Numbered from the stretch's first letter, positions 23,621 through 32,726 are shown. The stretch: DNA of 33,699 nt from JABDPF01 sp036351055 (GCA_036351055.1 JAZBOH010000010.1:1-33699); one strand, 5' to 3'. Numbers and translations: made by a program. Notes: generated from the letters alone by a model not told the origin.

Positions 23621-26600
23621 TCAGTTGACGAGGGCTTCGGAACAGGTCACAACGATCTTCCGGATCCGATTATCCCTGCGGAAAAGAGAAAGGCTCAGCG
23701 ACTCGCTCAGGCACAAACCCGGAAAGTCTTCACCTGCCGGATTATCCGCTGTGAACACGCGAACACCAACCGCGCCCCCCAGTTGATAAATCACCGGTGT
23801 CGCACACAAACTGAACGCCATGGAACCGGCTTCAATCAAGTCTGCCGGCCCTTCCTTGCCGCATGAGAACTGCCAGGACCGGTCCTCCTGGAGAAACTCG
23901 CCGCGTTTCACCAGGTACGGGTCGAAAGAAACAATTCCACCCCGGACAGAAATGCCCAACTCCAGGAAACGCGTGATGACGTCTTCTTTGACCTGGCCGG
24001 TCATTCCTGGTTGCTGGGGACCCGTAAATCCCGGTGTGTGGGAGTACGGATCCAATGGAATGGCGCCATACTCCGCGGGTGATTTGTGCAGCCCCAGGCC
24101 TGCCTTGATCTCGTCGAAATGAATGCGCAATCGCTCGAGAGTCGATTTGTCGACTCCAGCCCGCCTTGCCTCATCCACGACAAGCGACACGGCCAGCAGC
24201 AACTTGGATACCATGTGCCAGTAAATACTGCCGAGCCCTTCGTACTTGAACATGGTACTGGAGCGCCCGGTAAATTCCTTGTGATGAAATACAGATTCGT
24301 ACAGCTCTCGCCACTTGGTTCTTTCTACTTCACCGCTGCGCCCTGCCTCGTCCAGGGCTGAGTGCAGGTCTGCAACATTCCGGAAGGACCCATTGAAGTG
24401 GGCGTTACCGTGGATGTCCTGTTCGATAATACCCCTCCGCCCTGACGCCAGTTCCGCCAGGATCCAGGGGGTGGCATCGACCAGGGATTTGGGTATGAGA
24501 TTTCGTTCCAGGAACGGTGCCGGTTCCTCGTCGGGATAAAGCAGGTAACTCCGGCGAGCGGGGCAATACAGCCTGCTGTCTCTCAACACGTCCAACAGTG
24601 CCAGGCTACCCTGTGCATCAAGATAGCCGGAACCCAGCAACGCCACCTGCCCTTCCAGCATCTCAGGCAGACGCCTGACAGCAAATCCCGAGTCGCCAAA
24701 CCGGATGGTATTGTAGGAATCGAAAAAACCGTCCGGCCTGCGGCTCAGTCCGAGCGTAAAATCAAGGTGGGCCAAGGCGGTATCGAAAAAGACGAGGAGT
24801 TGGTCGCTGTTGAGGGCCGAGCGTTCGCCTGTGAACCCGGCGTATACGCGCTCGCGGTAGCCCGAGGCTATGGCCCCGACCCGGTCCATGAAATCCTTGC
24901 GGCCTTTGTCCGTCAGTGTTTCATCGATTGCCCTTAATGAGCCGCTCAGCGTCCGGTCGATCTCCCTAAAAAAATGCACTACCTCGCTGGAAACCGGGAA
25001 GGCGCCCGGGGCAGCTTCGCCGACAAAGCGCTTCAGGGAATTGAGCAAGCGCCGCAGGTAGCCCAGGGTAACGATCGACAAGCCAAACCCGGCGAGCGCA
25101 TTGTTGGCGTCGTTCCACTCCGGACGCTGTGTATTCATCCAGATCCCGCCGCCCGGTACGAAGCTTCCAAGCTTGCAAAGGGCGCTCACCAGCAGTTTTT
25201 CCAACAGGTTGACCCGGTAAATCGAACCGTTGGAAAGGGTCACCAGCTTGCCGTCGGCGCCAAGCTTGCTGACGCGGCGCGCTGCCTGCAGTGCACGCTC
25301 GCGGTCAAACTCGATGCTGTTCCTGGGATCGTCCAGCAGCGCCTGGTAGGGCTTGATCCGGTATGGCACATCAGCGTACACAAACAGGTCCTGGCCAAGC
25401 AGCCCGACGACCTGGCCTGGAAAATAACGGTATGAAAAGTCGAGCAAACCCGTCAGGTAATTGGCCTGGTGGTCTCCCCAGTAACCGATGTTCGACCATG
25501 CGTCGTTCGGGTCCAACTCCTCCCAGTCAATTCCATCGCTGCTGATCCGGTAAGCATTGAACCCGTCCACGGTGGACGCGTTGACGAATTTTGCGATAAA
25601 GCTGTTGATGAACTCGGGATAGGAAAGCGCCAGGGCTTCCCAGTTCTGGAATATGTCGCGCCAGTTGCCCTGGTAATACAACCTGTCCCTGCCTTCAGGG
25701 TCCTGCGGTTCAATATTGAACTCGTTCCATGGCCGACTCGGATCCCCATGCCGCCGGCTGAATGTCAGCGGCAGGTACTCCAGGGCGAGACGATGCAAAT
25801 TAGCGTCGCCCGTGGACTCCACGGCCGACAGCAGCGCTTTACGATCCAGTGGATCCGGCTGTCCTGCGAGCAAACCGGCAAAGCTGTCGCACAATGGTGC
25901 ATTCCACCTTGCGACAAACGCCAGGAAGTCATCGTGCCGAATCCGGTATACGTCGGGGAAAGTGCCGCCGCGCATGATGTTGAACAGGGTATTGGTGAAG
26001 TGCCGGCCTGATATCCGTTCATCGGACGTGAGCTGGCAACCGTCAGCCCCGCCGACCAGCTGCACCAGGCGCCGCGTCCCGGCGTCGATATCTGCCTCGA
26101 CATCCTGCGCGTCGATTCCCCGGGCAATATCATCCAGCAGCTGCAGCACATCAGAAGGCCCCAGGCCGATATCGCTTATGAGATACCAGTTTTTCTGCTC
26201 ACCTGGCAGCAAGGTGAACCCGGTTTTCAAGAAATAGGCGCCGCGCAGCCCTTTCATTACCGGTTCGGAACTCAGAGGCAAGCCGGCGCAAAAGGCCGCT
26301 GATTGCCTCTCTGACAGCAATGTCACTGGCTTGTCGATCCCCAGGCACCAGGCGACGGTGGCCCTCAGGGATTCACTTGGCTCGGCACGGTCGGTAGGGA
26401 TGGAACTCAGAGAATAAATGCCCGCTCCCGTTGCCCGGTCGACTTCTGCCTTCTTGTAGGCATCCACCAGGGTGCTCGTGGCGGACTGCATTTCACGGCT
26501 AACCCCGGGCGGGAGCATGTTCCGGATACCGTCCAGTATTTCCACCGATACCTTGTCTGTGCCGGTATGGTGGACCCTGGAAGTCTTCACGAAGCCGAAG

Positions 26601-27067
26601 CGAAGACTGGTGGACCAGCAGTAGGAAAATATCAGGCCAAGGTCATGGTTGACTTCTTCGAACACCAGCCGGTTCCCGACCAGGCTCTTATAAAGGTTGC
26701 GCTGCGTGGCATAGACCGCCATTTCTTCGCTGAAAGGGTTCCACAGGTGAGTCTTGCCGGCTTTTTCAACCAACAAAGAGGTTCGCGGCCCGGTATGTGA
26801 CACAGAATCGTGAAGCTTGTCGTCCGTTTCGTACGGGAAAAGAGCGCTGTTTGGATTTTTTCGGCCACAGCTGAGCCCTCCTTTACTGGACACGAACATC
26901 CAGTGGTCGGAACTGCTGACGACCGACATACGGAAGGGGGGTATGCGGTCGTAGTGCTCTATCCGGTAGAATTTTTCTCCCCTGATTTCGACGATGCCTC
27001 CGCTGACCGGTTCATCGCTCCTCTTCAGGACCGTGTCACCCCAATAAATGTCCTTTCTCGCTATCAC
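23621..27067 (-). CDS. GH149/GH94-type beta-1,3-glucan phosphorylase
   Basis: This 1148-residue protein has no signal peptide and should be cytoplasmic. Phosphorylase landmarks known from GH94 relatives are visible: NPNSALFPYETDDKLHDS with HTGPRT (71-96), YYQGNWRDIFQNWEAL (464-479), DPNDAWSNIGYWGDHQ (519-534) and RPEWNDANNALAG (648-660). In the last, Asp653 of the WND motif matches the catalytic Asp of cellobiose phosphorylase-like enzymes. The length, far above GH94 cellobiose phosphorylases, and the laminarinase neighbours point to GH149, which splits beta-1,3-glucans with phosphate into alpha-glucose-1-phosphate. The start is a GTG 14 bases after the preceding stop, with a weak ribosome site. 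The family number is my judgement; GH161 or an unassigned relative is possible. Confidence 0.75.
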   Translation of the reverse strand: MIARKDIYWGDTVLKRSDEPVSGGIVEIRGEKFYRIEHYDRIPPFRMSVVSSSDHWMFVSSKGGLSCGRKNPNSALFPYETDDKLHDSVSHTGPRTSLLVEKAGKTHLWNPFSEEMAVYATQRNLYKSLVGNRLVFEEVNHDLGLIFSYCWSTSLRFGFVKTSRVHHTGTDKVSVEILDGIRNMLPPGVSREMQSATSTLVDAYKKAEVDRATGAGIYSLSSIPTDRAEPSESLRATVAWCLGIDKPVTLLSERQSAAFCAGLPLSSEPVMKGLRGAYFLKTGFTLLPGEQKNWYLISDIGLGPSDVLQLLDDIARGIDAQDVEADIDAGTRRLVQLVGGADGCQLTSDERISGRHFTNTLFNIMRGGTFPDVYRIRHDDFLAFVARWNAPLCDSFAGLLAGQPDPLDRKALLSAVESTGDANLHRLALEYLPLTFSRRHGDPSRPWNEFNIEPQDPEGRDRLYYQGNWRDIFQNWEALALSYPEFINSFIAKFVNASTVDGFNAYRISSDGIDWEELDPNDAWSNIGYWGDHQANYLTGLLDFSYRYFPGQVVGLLGQDLFVYADVPYRIKPYQALLDDPRNSIEFDRERALQAARRVSKLGADGKLVTLSNGSIYRVNLLEKLLVSALCKLGSFVPGGGIWMNTQRPEWNDANNALAGFGLSIVTLGYLRRLLNSLKRFVGEAAPGAFPVSSEVVHFFREIDRTLSGSLRAIDETLTDKGRKDFMDRVGAIASGYRERVYAGFTGERSALNSDQLLVFFDTALAHLDFTLGLSRRPDGFFDSYNTIRFGDSGFAVRRLPEMLEGQVALLGSGYLDAQGSLALLDVLRDSRLYCPARRSYLLYPDEEPAPFLERNLIPKSLVDATPWILAELASGRRGIIEQDIHGNAHFNGSFRNVADLHSALDEAGRSGEVERTKWRELYESVFHHKEFTGRSSTMFKYEGLGSIYWHMVSKLLLAVSLVVDEARRAGVDKSTLERLRIHFDEIKAGLGLHKSPAEYGAIPLDPYSHTPGFTGPQQPGMTGQVKEDVITRFLELGISVRGGIVSFDPYLVKRGEFLQEDRSWQFSCGKEGPADLIEAGSMAFSLCATPVIYQLGGAVGVRVFTADNPAGEDFPGLCLSESLSLSLFRRDNRIRKIVVTCSEALVN

Positions 27068-27081
27068 TGCTGGATTCGCTA

Positions 27082-28392
27082 TTACTTCTTCACCTGGAAC
27101 GGAATGTTGGCGTGGCCGGCATGCCCGCGATCATCGTAGACATAAGCGAAGACGCGATAGTTACCTGGCTCGGTTGGTGCTGTCAGGACAGCGTTGCCCG
27201 CATGACCGGCAGCAAGCAGCCCCTGCAGTGCTTCGGGTATTTCTTCCCGGTCACCACCCGTTTTGCTTGTTTCGCTTTCTCGCATGACCACCCAGCTGTA
27301 GCGCAGCGTATCACCATCCGGATCGCTGGCCTCGACGCCGGAGTCGTAGGTTCTTCCTGCCGCCAGCGTGACACTCTGATGCGCGTTCCTGGCATCAAGA
27401 TGCATGGCGGCAACCTGTGGAGAACGATTTTCAGGCCACGACCCGGTCCACAGGTATTGCATCACGTCCACGGCTTCGGTTTGCGTTCCATCTTCAAGGA
27501 ATATCCCGTACCAGGTGGGTGTGCGCTCCTGTTTCTGCCCCCAGAGAAACACATACGAACCGATCAGGCGATCCGGGTCGGAAGCAATGGCAGTGCGATA
27601 ACTTTGCAGGTAATTGGCAGCTTTCTCGCTGCTGTTCTGCTCGATTGGGGCGCCCCAGGAGGTCTTGGGCACTTCCCAGTGACCTATCGCACCCCATTCG
27701 GTCACCATGTAAGGCCGTGTGAAATCCATTTCCTCGAGGTAGCGAGGAAGATTAACGATGTCGCCATACATCTGGATACTGATAAAATCCAGGTCCGGGG
27801 CCCGTTGCTCAACCAGGTCGACAAGCCCCGCATCGATGCCCGCCAGGGCCGTTGTTGTGGGGTGGTTGCCGTCCAGTTCATGGATCATCTTTGAAATGTC
27901 GTTCATCGCGTCGAAAACCCCCGGGTTCTCAAAATGCAGGTTCATTTCGTTGCCGATGATCCAGGTGAGCAGTGCCGGGTGGTCTTTGTACTTTAGAACT
28001 TCACCCCGGGCGTATTCGAGTTGACGGGCCACTGCATCCTCGTCATCGTAGTCAAATCCGTGCCGCTCTCGTCCAATCTCGATACACAGCGCCACAGTAA
28101 CACCATGTTTGTGAGCCTCGTCCAGCAATTCCTGTCCCGTAAACTGCTCGTTGTCCGTTCTCCAGGTCCGGATCGAGTTGCCGCCATGGCTGGCGAACAC
28201 AGACAGCTCGCTGAACTCGAGTCCCGCGCCGTATACCGTATACGGCTGGCCGCCGCGTAAGAGCAGGTAACGCTCGCCTTGCTTGACGATTTCCACCGGA
28301 ACGACCCCTTCCCCGGGCGCCGCCACGGCATGCGGCGGGAACGCACTCGCTGCGACGGTCGCGGCAAGGGCCAGAACTCTCGTAAGGTACAT
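27082..28392 (-). CDS. Clan GH-A glycosidase with C-terminal Ig-like domain
   Basis: I choose the ATG at 28392 because GGGAG lies six bases before it and the signal peptide follows at once (MYLTRVLALAATVAASAF). An ATG at 28407 would add five residues. The (beta/alpha)8 barrel shows NSIRTWRTDNE, TWIIGNEMNLHFE with the expected acid/base Glu, and YMVTEWGAIGHWE with the nucleophile Glu; the two are 83 residues apart, normal for GH2/GH5-like barrels. Residues from about 330 on look like a PKD or Ig-like domain (VEASDPDGDTLRYSW; VYDDRGHAG). Related enzymes in beta-glucan loci (for example family GH158) are endo-beta-1,3-glucanases, but I cannot fix the family. It is exported. Confidence 0.82.
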   Translation of the reverse strand: MYLTRVLALAATVAASAFPPHAVAAPGEGVVPVEIVKQGERYLLLRGGQPYTVYGAGLEFSELSVFASHGGNSIRTWRTDNEQFTGQELLDEAHKHGVTVALCIEIGRERHGFDYDDEDAVARQLEYARGEVLKYKDHPALLTWIIGNEMNLHFENPGVFDAMNDISKMIHELDGNHPTTTALAGIDAGLVDLVEQRAPDLDFISIQMYGDIVNLPRYLEEMDFTRPYMVTEWGAIGHWEVPKTSWGAPIEQNSSEKAANYLQSYRTAIASDPDRLIGSYVFLWGQKQERTPTWYGIFLEDGTQTEAVDVMQYLWTGSWPENRSPQVAAMHLDARNAHQSVTLAAGRTYDSGVEASDPDGDTLRYSWVVMRESETSKTGGDREEIPEALQGLLAAGHAGNAVLTAPTEPGNYRVFAYVYDDRGHAGHANIPFQVKK

Positions 28393-28406
28393 AATTTTCT
28401 CCCGCA

Positions 28407-29969
28407 TCAGTGGCGCACCAGTTCAGATTCTATTTCTTCCAGGCTTCTTCCCTTTGTTTCGGGTAGCAGCTTCATGATGACGACAAGCCCGACGATGGCG
28501 AATACGCCATAGATCAGGAAAGTCATTGAGCTACCCAGCGTTTCCAACTCCCAGGGAAAGACCAGTTGCACGGTGAAGCTGACGGCTGAGTTGATCAGGC
28601 CGACGAAAGAAATCGCAATCCCCCGCACTTTGTTGGGGAACATTTCCGAGAAAAGGACCCACATGACGGGGCCGAGCGACACCGCGAAACTGGCCACGAA
28701 ACCCAGAATTCCGACCAATATGAGCGTGGGGTTCATCGAAATGGCGCTGCTGACCAGCTGTGACTGGTGGGCCGCAAACGCATCGTTGCCGATCATTGCC
28801 GCTACCGCGCCTTTGAAAGCAACATCACTGTCAAATGTCTGTCCTGCAATGGACATCAGGGAAACCGGGTCGAGTTCCGCCGGTAGCGCCATGATGACCT
28901 CGCTACTGAGCGAGTATGTTGCCGTGCCAAAACCATAGGCCAACAGCATCATGCACACCGCGATACCGGTCAGTCCGAAGCCCAGCAAAGGCCGCCGCCC
29001 CAGGCGGTCGATAAGCATGATCGCCACCACGGTGAAAACCAGGTTCACCAGGCCAACCAGTACGGCTTGCATGAACGACGCGTCAGTCCCGATCCCAGAC
29101 TGTTCAAATATCATGGGCGCGTAGAAGAATACAGAGTTGATGCCGGTAATCTGTTGCAGCACCGCCACGACGATGCCAATGGTCAGAACCAGCTTCATGG
29201 CCGGCTGAAACAGCTCTTTGAGCGTGCCACGATCCTCGCTGGCTTCCGCGTCGAGGGACTCCAGCACCTGCTTGAGCTCTGCTTCAGCCTCGTCACGGCT
29301 GCTGACCCTTGCCATGACATCGAGTGCATCGGCATTCTTGCCGTTCATCACCAGCCAGCGCGGGCTTTCAGGAACGGTGAACAAGGCCGTGAAGTAAAAC
29401 AGGGCGGGTATCGCCTCCACTCCCAGCATCCAGCGCCAGTTCCACTCTTCCAGCCTCAGGGCCTGGGTCCAGGCCGTATCTGACTGCCCCAAGCTGAGTA
29501 TCAGGTAATTGGTGAAAAAAGCCACGGAAATGCCGATCACGATATTCAGCTGGTTGAAAGAGACCATCCGGCCACGGATTTTGGGAGGCGATATCTCTGC
29601 GATGTACATCGGGGCGATAATTAACGCAGCACCAACACCCAGGCCACCTAACATCCGCGCGGCAACCAGAGAAAAGTAGTCCGGCGCCAGGGCCGAGCCT
29701 ATTGCAGATATCAAAAATAGGACAGCTGCCCATTTCAGGACCACTCGTCGACCGAAACGGTCGCTGAGCGGCCCGGCAACCATCATGGCAAGCGTCGCGG
29801 TAAGTGTCAGCGAGGCGACGGCCCAGCCCAGCTGGATATTGCTCAATTTGAACTGGGGTTCGATGAATGTCACCACGCCCGATATAACCGAGGCGTCGAA
29901 ACCCATGAGGAATCCACCCAGGGCGACAATCAATGCCACGCGGATGGTGTAGCGTAAACTGGGGGTCAT
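28407..29969 (-). CDS. MFS sugar porter (SP family)
   Basis: The 520-residue protein carries the sugar porter signatures: GPLSDRFGRRVV after helix 2, PESPRWLVMNGK at the end of the first half, DRLGRRPLL in the second half, and PETKGRSLEEIE near the C-terminus. QQITGINSVFFYAP is the helix 7 sugar-binding motif. An unusual insert of about 60 residues between helices 9 and 10 (LSSEVIMALPAELDPVSLMS to AHQSQLVSSAIS) is probably periplasmic. It likely brings glucose or short gluco-oligosaccharides into the cytoplasm with protons. The ATG overlaps the regulator stop by ATGA and the next gene follows after 14 bases. Substrate is inferred from context. Confidence 0.92.
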   Translation of the reverse strand: MTPSLRYTIRVALIVALGGFLMGFDASVISGVVTFIEPQFKLSNIQLGWAVASLTLTATLAMMVAGPLSDRFGRRVVLKWAAVLFLISAIGSALAPDYFSLVAARMLGGLGVGAALIIAPMYIAEISPPKIRGRMVSFNQLNIVIGISVAFFTNYLILSLGQSDTAWTQALRLEEWNWRWMLGVEAIPALFYFTALFTVPESPRWLVMNGKNADALDVMARVSSRDEAEAELKQVLESLDAEASEDRGTLKELFQPAMKLVLTIGIVVAVLQQITGINSVFFYAPMIFEQSGIGTDASFMQAVLVGLVNLVFTVVAIMLIDRLGRRPLLGFGLTGIAVCMMLLAYGFGTATYSLSSEVIMALPAELDPVSLMSIAGQTFDSDVAFKGAVAAMIGNDAFAAHQSQLVSSAISMNPTLILVGILGFVASFAVSLGPVMWVLFSEMFPNKVRGIAISFVGLINSAVSFTVQLVFPWELETLGSSMTFLIYGVFAIVGLVVIMKLLPETKGRSLEEIESELVRH

Positions 29970-30985
29970 TCCTCTCTCCTGGTACTCGATCGATCTGAAA
30001 CCGAGGCGCGCTTTAGCAGTTCGGGCTCAAAGCGGACCTGAATTTCCTGTCCGGTTTTCTCGTAAACATCCCGGAGTACACAACGGGCTGCCATTTGCCC
30101 CATTTTTTCAATGGGATAAGCAATGGTTGTGAGCTGAGGGTACATGTAACGCGTGAAAAAGACGTTGTCGAAACCGACAACCGAGAGATCCGAGGGGATA
30201 TCCATTCCTTGCTCCCGTGCAAACCTAATGGCGCCTGCAGCCATCTCATCATTGGCGCAAACCAGCCCCGAGAACGAAACGCCGCTTTGAATGAGTTGTT
30301 CCATCCCACGCTCACCGCTGGCTTCTTCGAAGTTACCTTCAACCACCAGGCAGGGATCGAAGACAAGGCCTGATTCGGACAGGGCGCGCTTATATCCTTC
30401 GAGCCGCTCCTGGCCGTCACTTTTCCACAGCGGCCCGGTGATGCAGGCCAGTTTCCTGTGGCCCGAATCAATCAAGAACTTTGTCGCAAGATACCCGCCG
30501 GCTTCGTTGTTCAGGACGATGCAATCTTCTTCCATGCCCTGGATGAGCTGGCCGATAACGACAACAGGCATGGAGGACTCCCACAGCGCCCTGATGTCTT
30601 CGCCCGGCGTGGCAAAAACAAACAGGATCAGGGCATCACATCCTCGGGAGACCAGGAACTCGATACCTTCCTTCTCCCGATCGGCATCACTGTGACCCGC
30701 AGTAATGATCACGTGTTTGCCTTCGTTTCTCAGTTCCAGCTCAATGCTGCTCAGCATGGTGCCGAAAAACGGTCCGTGCAGTTCCGGAACGAGAATGCCC
30801 ACCGAGTTCGAGCGCTTTGAAGCCAGGGACTGGGCAAACTTGTTTGGCCGGTAATCAAGCGCCTCGATGGCTGCTTCAACTTTTCGGCGGGTCGATTCGA
30901 CGACCAGGTCACTGCCGTTCAGAACCCGCGACACCGTGGAAGGAGAAACGCCAGAAAGTTTTGAAACTTCGTAGATCGTTGTCAT
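29966..30985 (-). CDS. LacI-family transcriptional regulator of the glucan locus
   Basis: The start at 30985 gives MTTIYEVSKLSGVSPSTVSR, the standard LacI helix-turn-helix beginning; a frame open to 31051 only adds non-conserved residues. The hinge region follows (TRRKVEAAIEALDYRPNKFA), then a periplasmic-binding-protein-like domain (SVGILVPELHGPFFGTMLSS; GLVCANDEMAAGAIRFAREQ; LSVVGFDNVFFTRYMYPQLT). Length (339 residues) is normal. It heads the sugar porter, GH-A and phosphorylase genes and overlaps the porter gene by four bases. One operator stands 22 bases before its own start codon and three before the receptor, so it probably represses itself and the locus until a glucan breakdown product binds. 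Confidence 0.93.
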   Translation of the reverse strand: MTTIYEVSKLSGVSPSTVSRVLNGSDLVVESTRRKVEAAIEALDYRPNKFAQSLASKRSNSVGILVPELHGPFFGTMLSSIELELRNEGKHVIITAGHSDADREKEGIEFLVSRGCDALILFVFATPGEDIRALWESSMPVVVIGQLIQGMEEDCIVLNNEAGGYLATKFLIDSGHRKLACITGPLWKSDGQERLEGYKRALSESGLVFDPCLVVEGNFEEASGERGMEQLIQSGVSFSGLVCANDEMAAGAIRFAREQGMDIPSDLSVVGFDNVFFTRYMYPQLTTIAYPIEKMGQMAARCVLRDVYEKTGQEIQVRFEPELLKRASVSDRSSTRREE

Positions 30986-31007
30986 TGAAGGACTCGCCGG
31001 ATGCCAA

Positions 31008-31023
31008 ATGAAAGCGGTTTCAT
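31008..31023. promoter_or_regulatory. LacI-type operator 4 before the regulator gene
   Basis: ATGAAAGCGGTTTCAT, identical to operator 1, overlaps the predicted transcription start of the regulator gene. This is the expected place for self-repression. It also lies upstream of the divergent PPK2 gene. Confidence 0.8.
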
Positions 31024-31051
31024 TAGTAACAGAATTTTCTGTACATAGCAA
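31023..31051 (-). promoter_or_regulatory. Candidate promoter of the LacI-regulator operon
   Basis: On the minus strand, TTGCTA (31046-31051) and TACTAA (31023-31028) are 17 bases apart. The -35 matches consensus at four of six bases; the -10 is weak. The spacer holds a perfect inverted repeat, ACAGAA and TTCTGT around TT (31029-31042), which might bind a second regulator. Confidence 0.4.
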
Positions 31052-31184
31052 AAATTTTGTCCCTCGTGGTGGTGATGCCGCCTCAATTCCTGCCTTGCCC
31101 GTCCTGCTTTTTTCCTTGGCCGTCTATACCTTACAGACCATGGCGTGTACATTGAAAGGCAATGCAATCGCTGGAGACCGTACG

Positions 31185-32000
31185 GTGGAAAATGGCAGGA
31201 TCGAAAAAAAAGATGGTAAAACCAGGCTGTCCAACAAAGAGTATGAGAAGGAGCTGGCCCGCTTACAGGCTGAACTGGTCAAACTGCAGAATTGGGTCAA
31301 GGCGGAAGGCCTGAAAGTCATCGTGGTCTTCGAAGGCCGCGACGCCGCCGGCAAGGGCGGACTGATCAAGCGCATCACCGAGCGCGTCAGCCCACGTGTT
31401 TTCCGGGTGGTTGCACTGCCTGCGCCGACCGACAAGGAAAAAACCCAGATGTACACCCAGCGCTACATCCATCACTTCCCGGCCGCGGGTGAAATCGTGA
31501 TTTTCGATCGCAGCTGGTACAACCGCGCCGGGGTCGAACGGGTGATGGGGTTTTGCACAAGAAAAGAGTATTTGAAGTTCATCCAGTTTGTACCGGAGTT
31601 TGAGTCCACCATCGTCAATTCCGACATCATGCTGATCAAATACTGGCTGGACACCAGCATCGATGTCCAGGAAAAACGCTTCCACAGTCGCATCGAGGAC
31701 CCCCGCAAGATCTGGAAACTGAGTCCGATGGACATCGCCTCCTATAACAAGTGGTACGACTATTCACGAGCCAGGGACGACATGCTGATGGCCACGGATA
31801 CACTACTGGCCCCCTGGTACATCGTGCCGGCAGACTGCAAGAAAAAGGCCCGCCTGAACTGCATCACGCACCTGTTGAGCCTGATACCCTACGAGGAAAT
31901 CGACGGGGGAGAAGTGGAGCTGGGCGAACGTGACATGACAGGAAAATACGACGATCAGCTGGACCTCAAAGAACGGAACGTGGTTCCGCAGATTTTTTGA
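31185..32000 (+). CDS. ppk2: Polyphosphate kinase 2 family protein
   Basis: The protein has the PPK2 pattern: an N-terminal helix (LSNKEYEKELARLQAELVKL), then VVFEGRDAAGKGG (Walker A, 51-59 from the GTG), RVSPRVFRVVALPAPTDKEK, YIHHFPAAGEIVIFDRSWYN with Walker B Asp109, RAGVERVMGF, and KYWLDTSIDVQEKRFHSRIE with the lid arginines. PPK2 enzymes move phosphate between polyphosphate and nucleoside mono- or diphosphates. I prefer the GTG at 31185, since GGAG stands eight bases upstream (31173-31176). An ATG at 31140 (286 residues) has no ribosome site. About 271 residues fits short one-domain PPK2. It is divergent from the glucan locus and shares its upstream region. Confidence 0.92.
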   Translation: MENGRIEKKDGKTRLSNKEYEKELARLQAELVKLQNWVKAEGLKVIVVFEGRDAAGKGGLIKRITERVSPRVFRVVALPAPTDKEKTQMYTQRYIHHFPAAGEIVIFDRSWYNRAGVERVMGFCTRKEYLKFIQFVPEFESTIVNSDIMLIKYWLDTSIDVQEKRFHSRIEDPRKIWKLSPMDIASYNKWYDYSRARDDMLMATDTLLAPWYIVPADCKKKARLNCITHLLSLIPYEEIDGGEVELGERDMTGKYDDQLDLKERNVVPQIF

Positions 32001-32016
32001 TCACCGGAAGCGATCG

Positions 32017-32544
32017 ATGAGAATAATTAAGTTAATCAGTTTGTTGCCTGCCGCGACCCTCCTCGCGGGCTGCCTTGGTATGCCCCGGGGCGTTGAACCC
32101 ATTGATGAATTCGTACTCGATCGCTACCTGGGAAAATGGTACGAAATAGCCCGCCTGGACCACTCGTTCGAACGTGGCTTACAGCAGGTGACCGCCGAGT
32201 ACAGCCTGCGTGACGACGGCGGGGTGAAAGTGCTCAACCGGGGTTACTCGAGTAAATCAGGCAAGTGGGACGAGGCCGAAGGCAAGGCCTATTTTGTCGG
32301 CGCCGAGGACCAGGGTTATCTCAAGGTCTCGTTTTTCGGGCCCTTTTACGGTTCCTACGTGATCTTCGAACTGGAACCGGATGGCTACGAGTACGCCTTC
32401 ATTTCCGGGCCGGACACGTCCTACCTGTGGTTGCTCGCCCGCCAGCCTGGCGTCAGCGAAGAAGTATTCGAGCACTTCCTTACCCGCGCCGGGGAACTGG
32501 GATTCAATGTCAGCGAACTCGTGGTGGTTGAGCACGGGAGCTAG
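32017..32544 (+). CDS. blc: Outer-membrane lipocalin lipoprotein (Blc-like)
   Basis: A lipoprotein signal (ISLLPAATLLAGC, Cys at 19) leads a 175-residue protein. The lipocalin GxW motif is clear in YLGKWYEIARLDHSFERGLQ, followed by VTAEYSLRDDGGVKVLNRGY and YFVGAEDQGYLKVSFFGPFY. Later, YEYAFISGPDTSYLWLLARQ and FEHFLTRAGELGFNVSELVV match the rest of the Blc fold. Such proteins bind lysophospholipids or other hydrophobic ligands at the outer membrane. The gap to the PPK2 gene is 16 bases, so the two may be co-transcribed. Start choice rests on the lipobox distance; the ribosome site is weak. Confidence 0.92.
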   Translation: MRIIKLISLLPAATLLAGCLGMPRGVEPIDEFVLDRYLGKWYEIARLDHSFERGLQQVTAEYSLRDDGGVKVLNRGYSSKSGKWDEAEGKAYFVGAEDQGYLKVSFFGPFYGSYVIFELEPDGYEYAFISGPDTSYLWLLARQPGVSEEVFEHFLTRAGELGFNVSELVVVEHGS

Positions 32545-32581
32545 GCGCTGAGCACAAGCGTGATGAGGGATTTCGCTCCGT

Positions 32582-32602
32582 CATGGACGAACGCCGTCCA
32601 TG
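32582..32602 (+). terminator. Weak hairpin after the lipocalin gene
   Basis: CATGGACG and CGTCCATG pair over eight bases with a five-base loop (AACGC). No T run follows, so termination here would not be of the simple intrinsic type. Confidence 0.3.
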
Positions 32603-32674
32603 CGCACTGAATCGCCCAGATGGTACATATATTGTATAAATATTTGGTTAATACCTCTTTATTTATTTGCAATA

Positions 32675-32704
32675 TTGGATTTTAAAATGTACATTACTTA
32701 TACA
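32675..32704 (+). promoter_or_regulatory. Candidate promoter of the glutathione peroxidase gene
   Basis: TTGGAT (32675-32680) and TATACA (32699-32704) stand 18 bases apart in a strongly AT-rich stretch (about 32620-32715) unlike the rest of the window. The start codon is at 32727 with AAGGA just before it. Confidence 0.45.
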
Positions 32705-32726
32705 TTCTATTTTAAGGAAGCTGGAA

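Noticed and set aside
31008..31139. N-terminal extension of the PPK2 protein starting in operator 4
   Set aside because: The start codon would overlap the LacI operator, and the added residues do not match PPK2 proteins.
32667..32726. N-terminal extension of the peroxidase gene
   Set aside because: It is AT-rich promoter-like sequence, and the later ATG has a ribosome site and a proper signal peptide.
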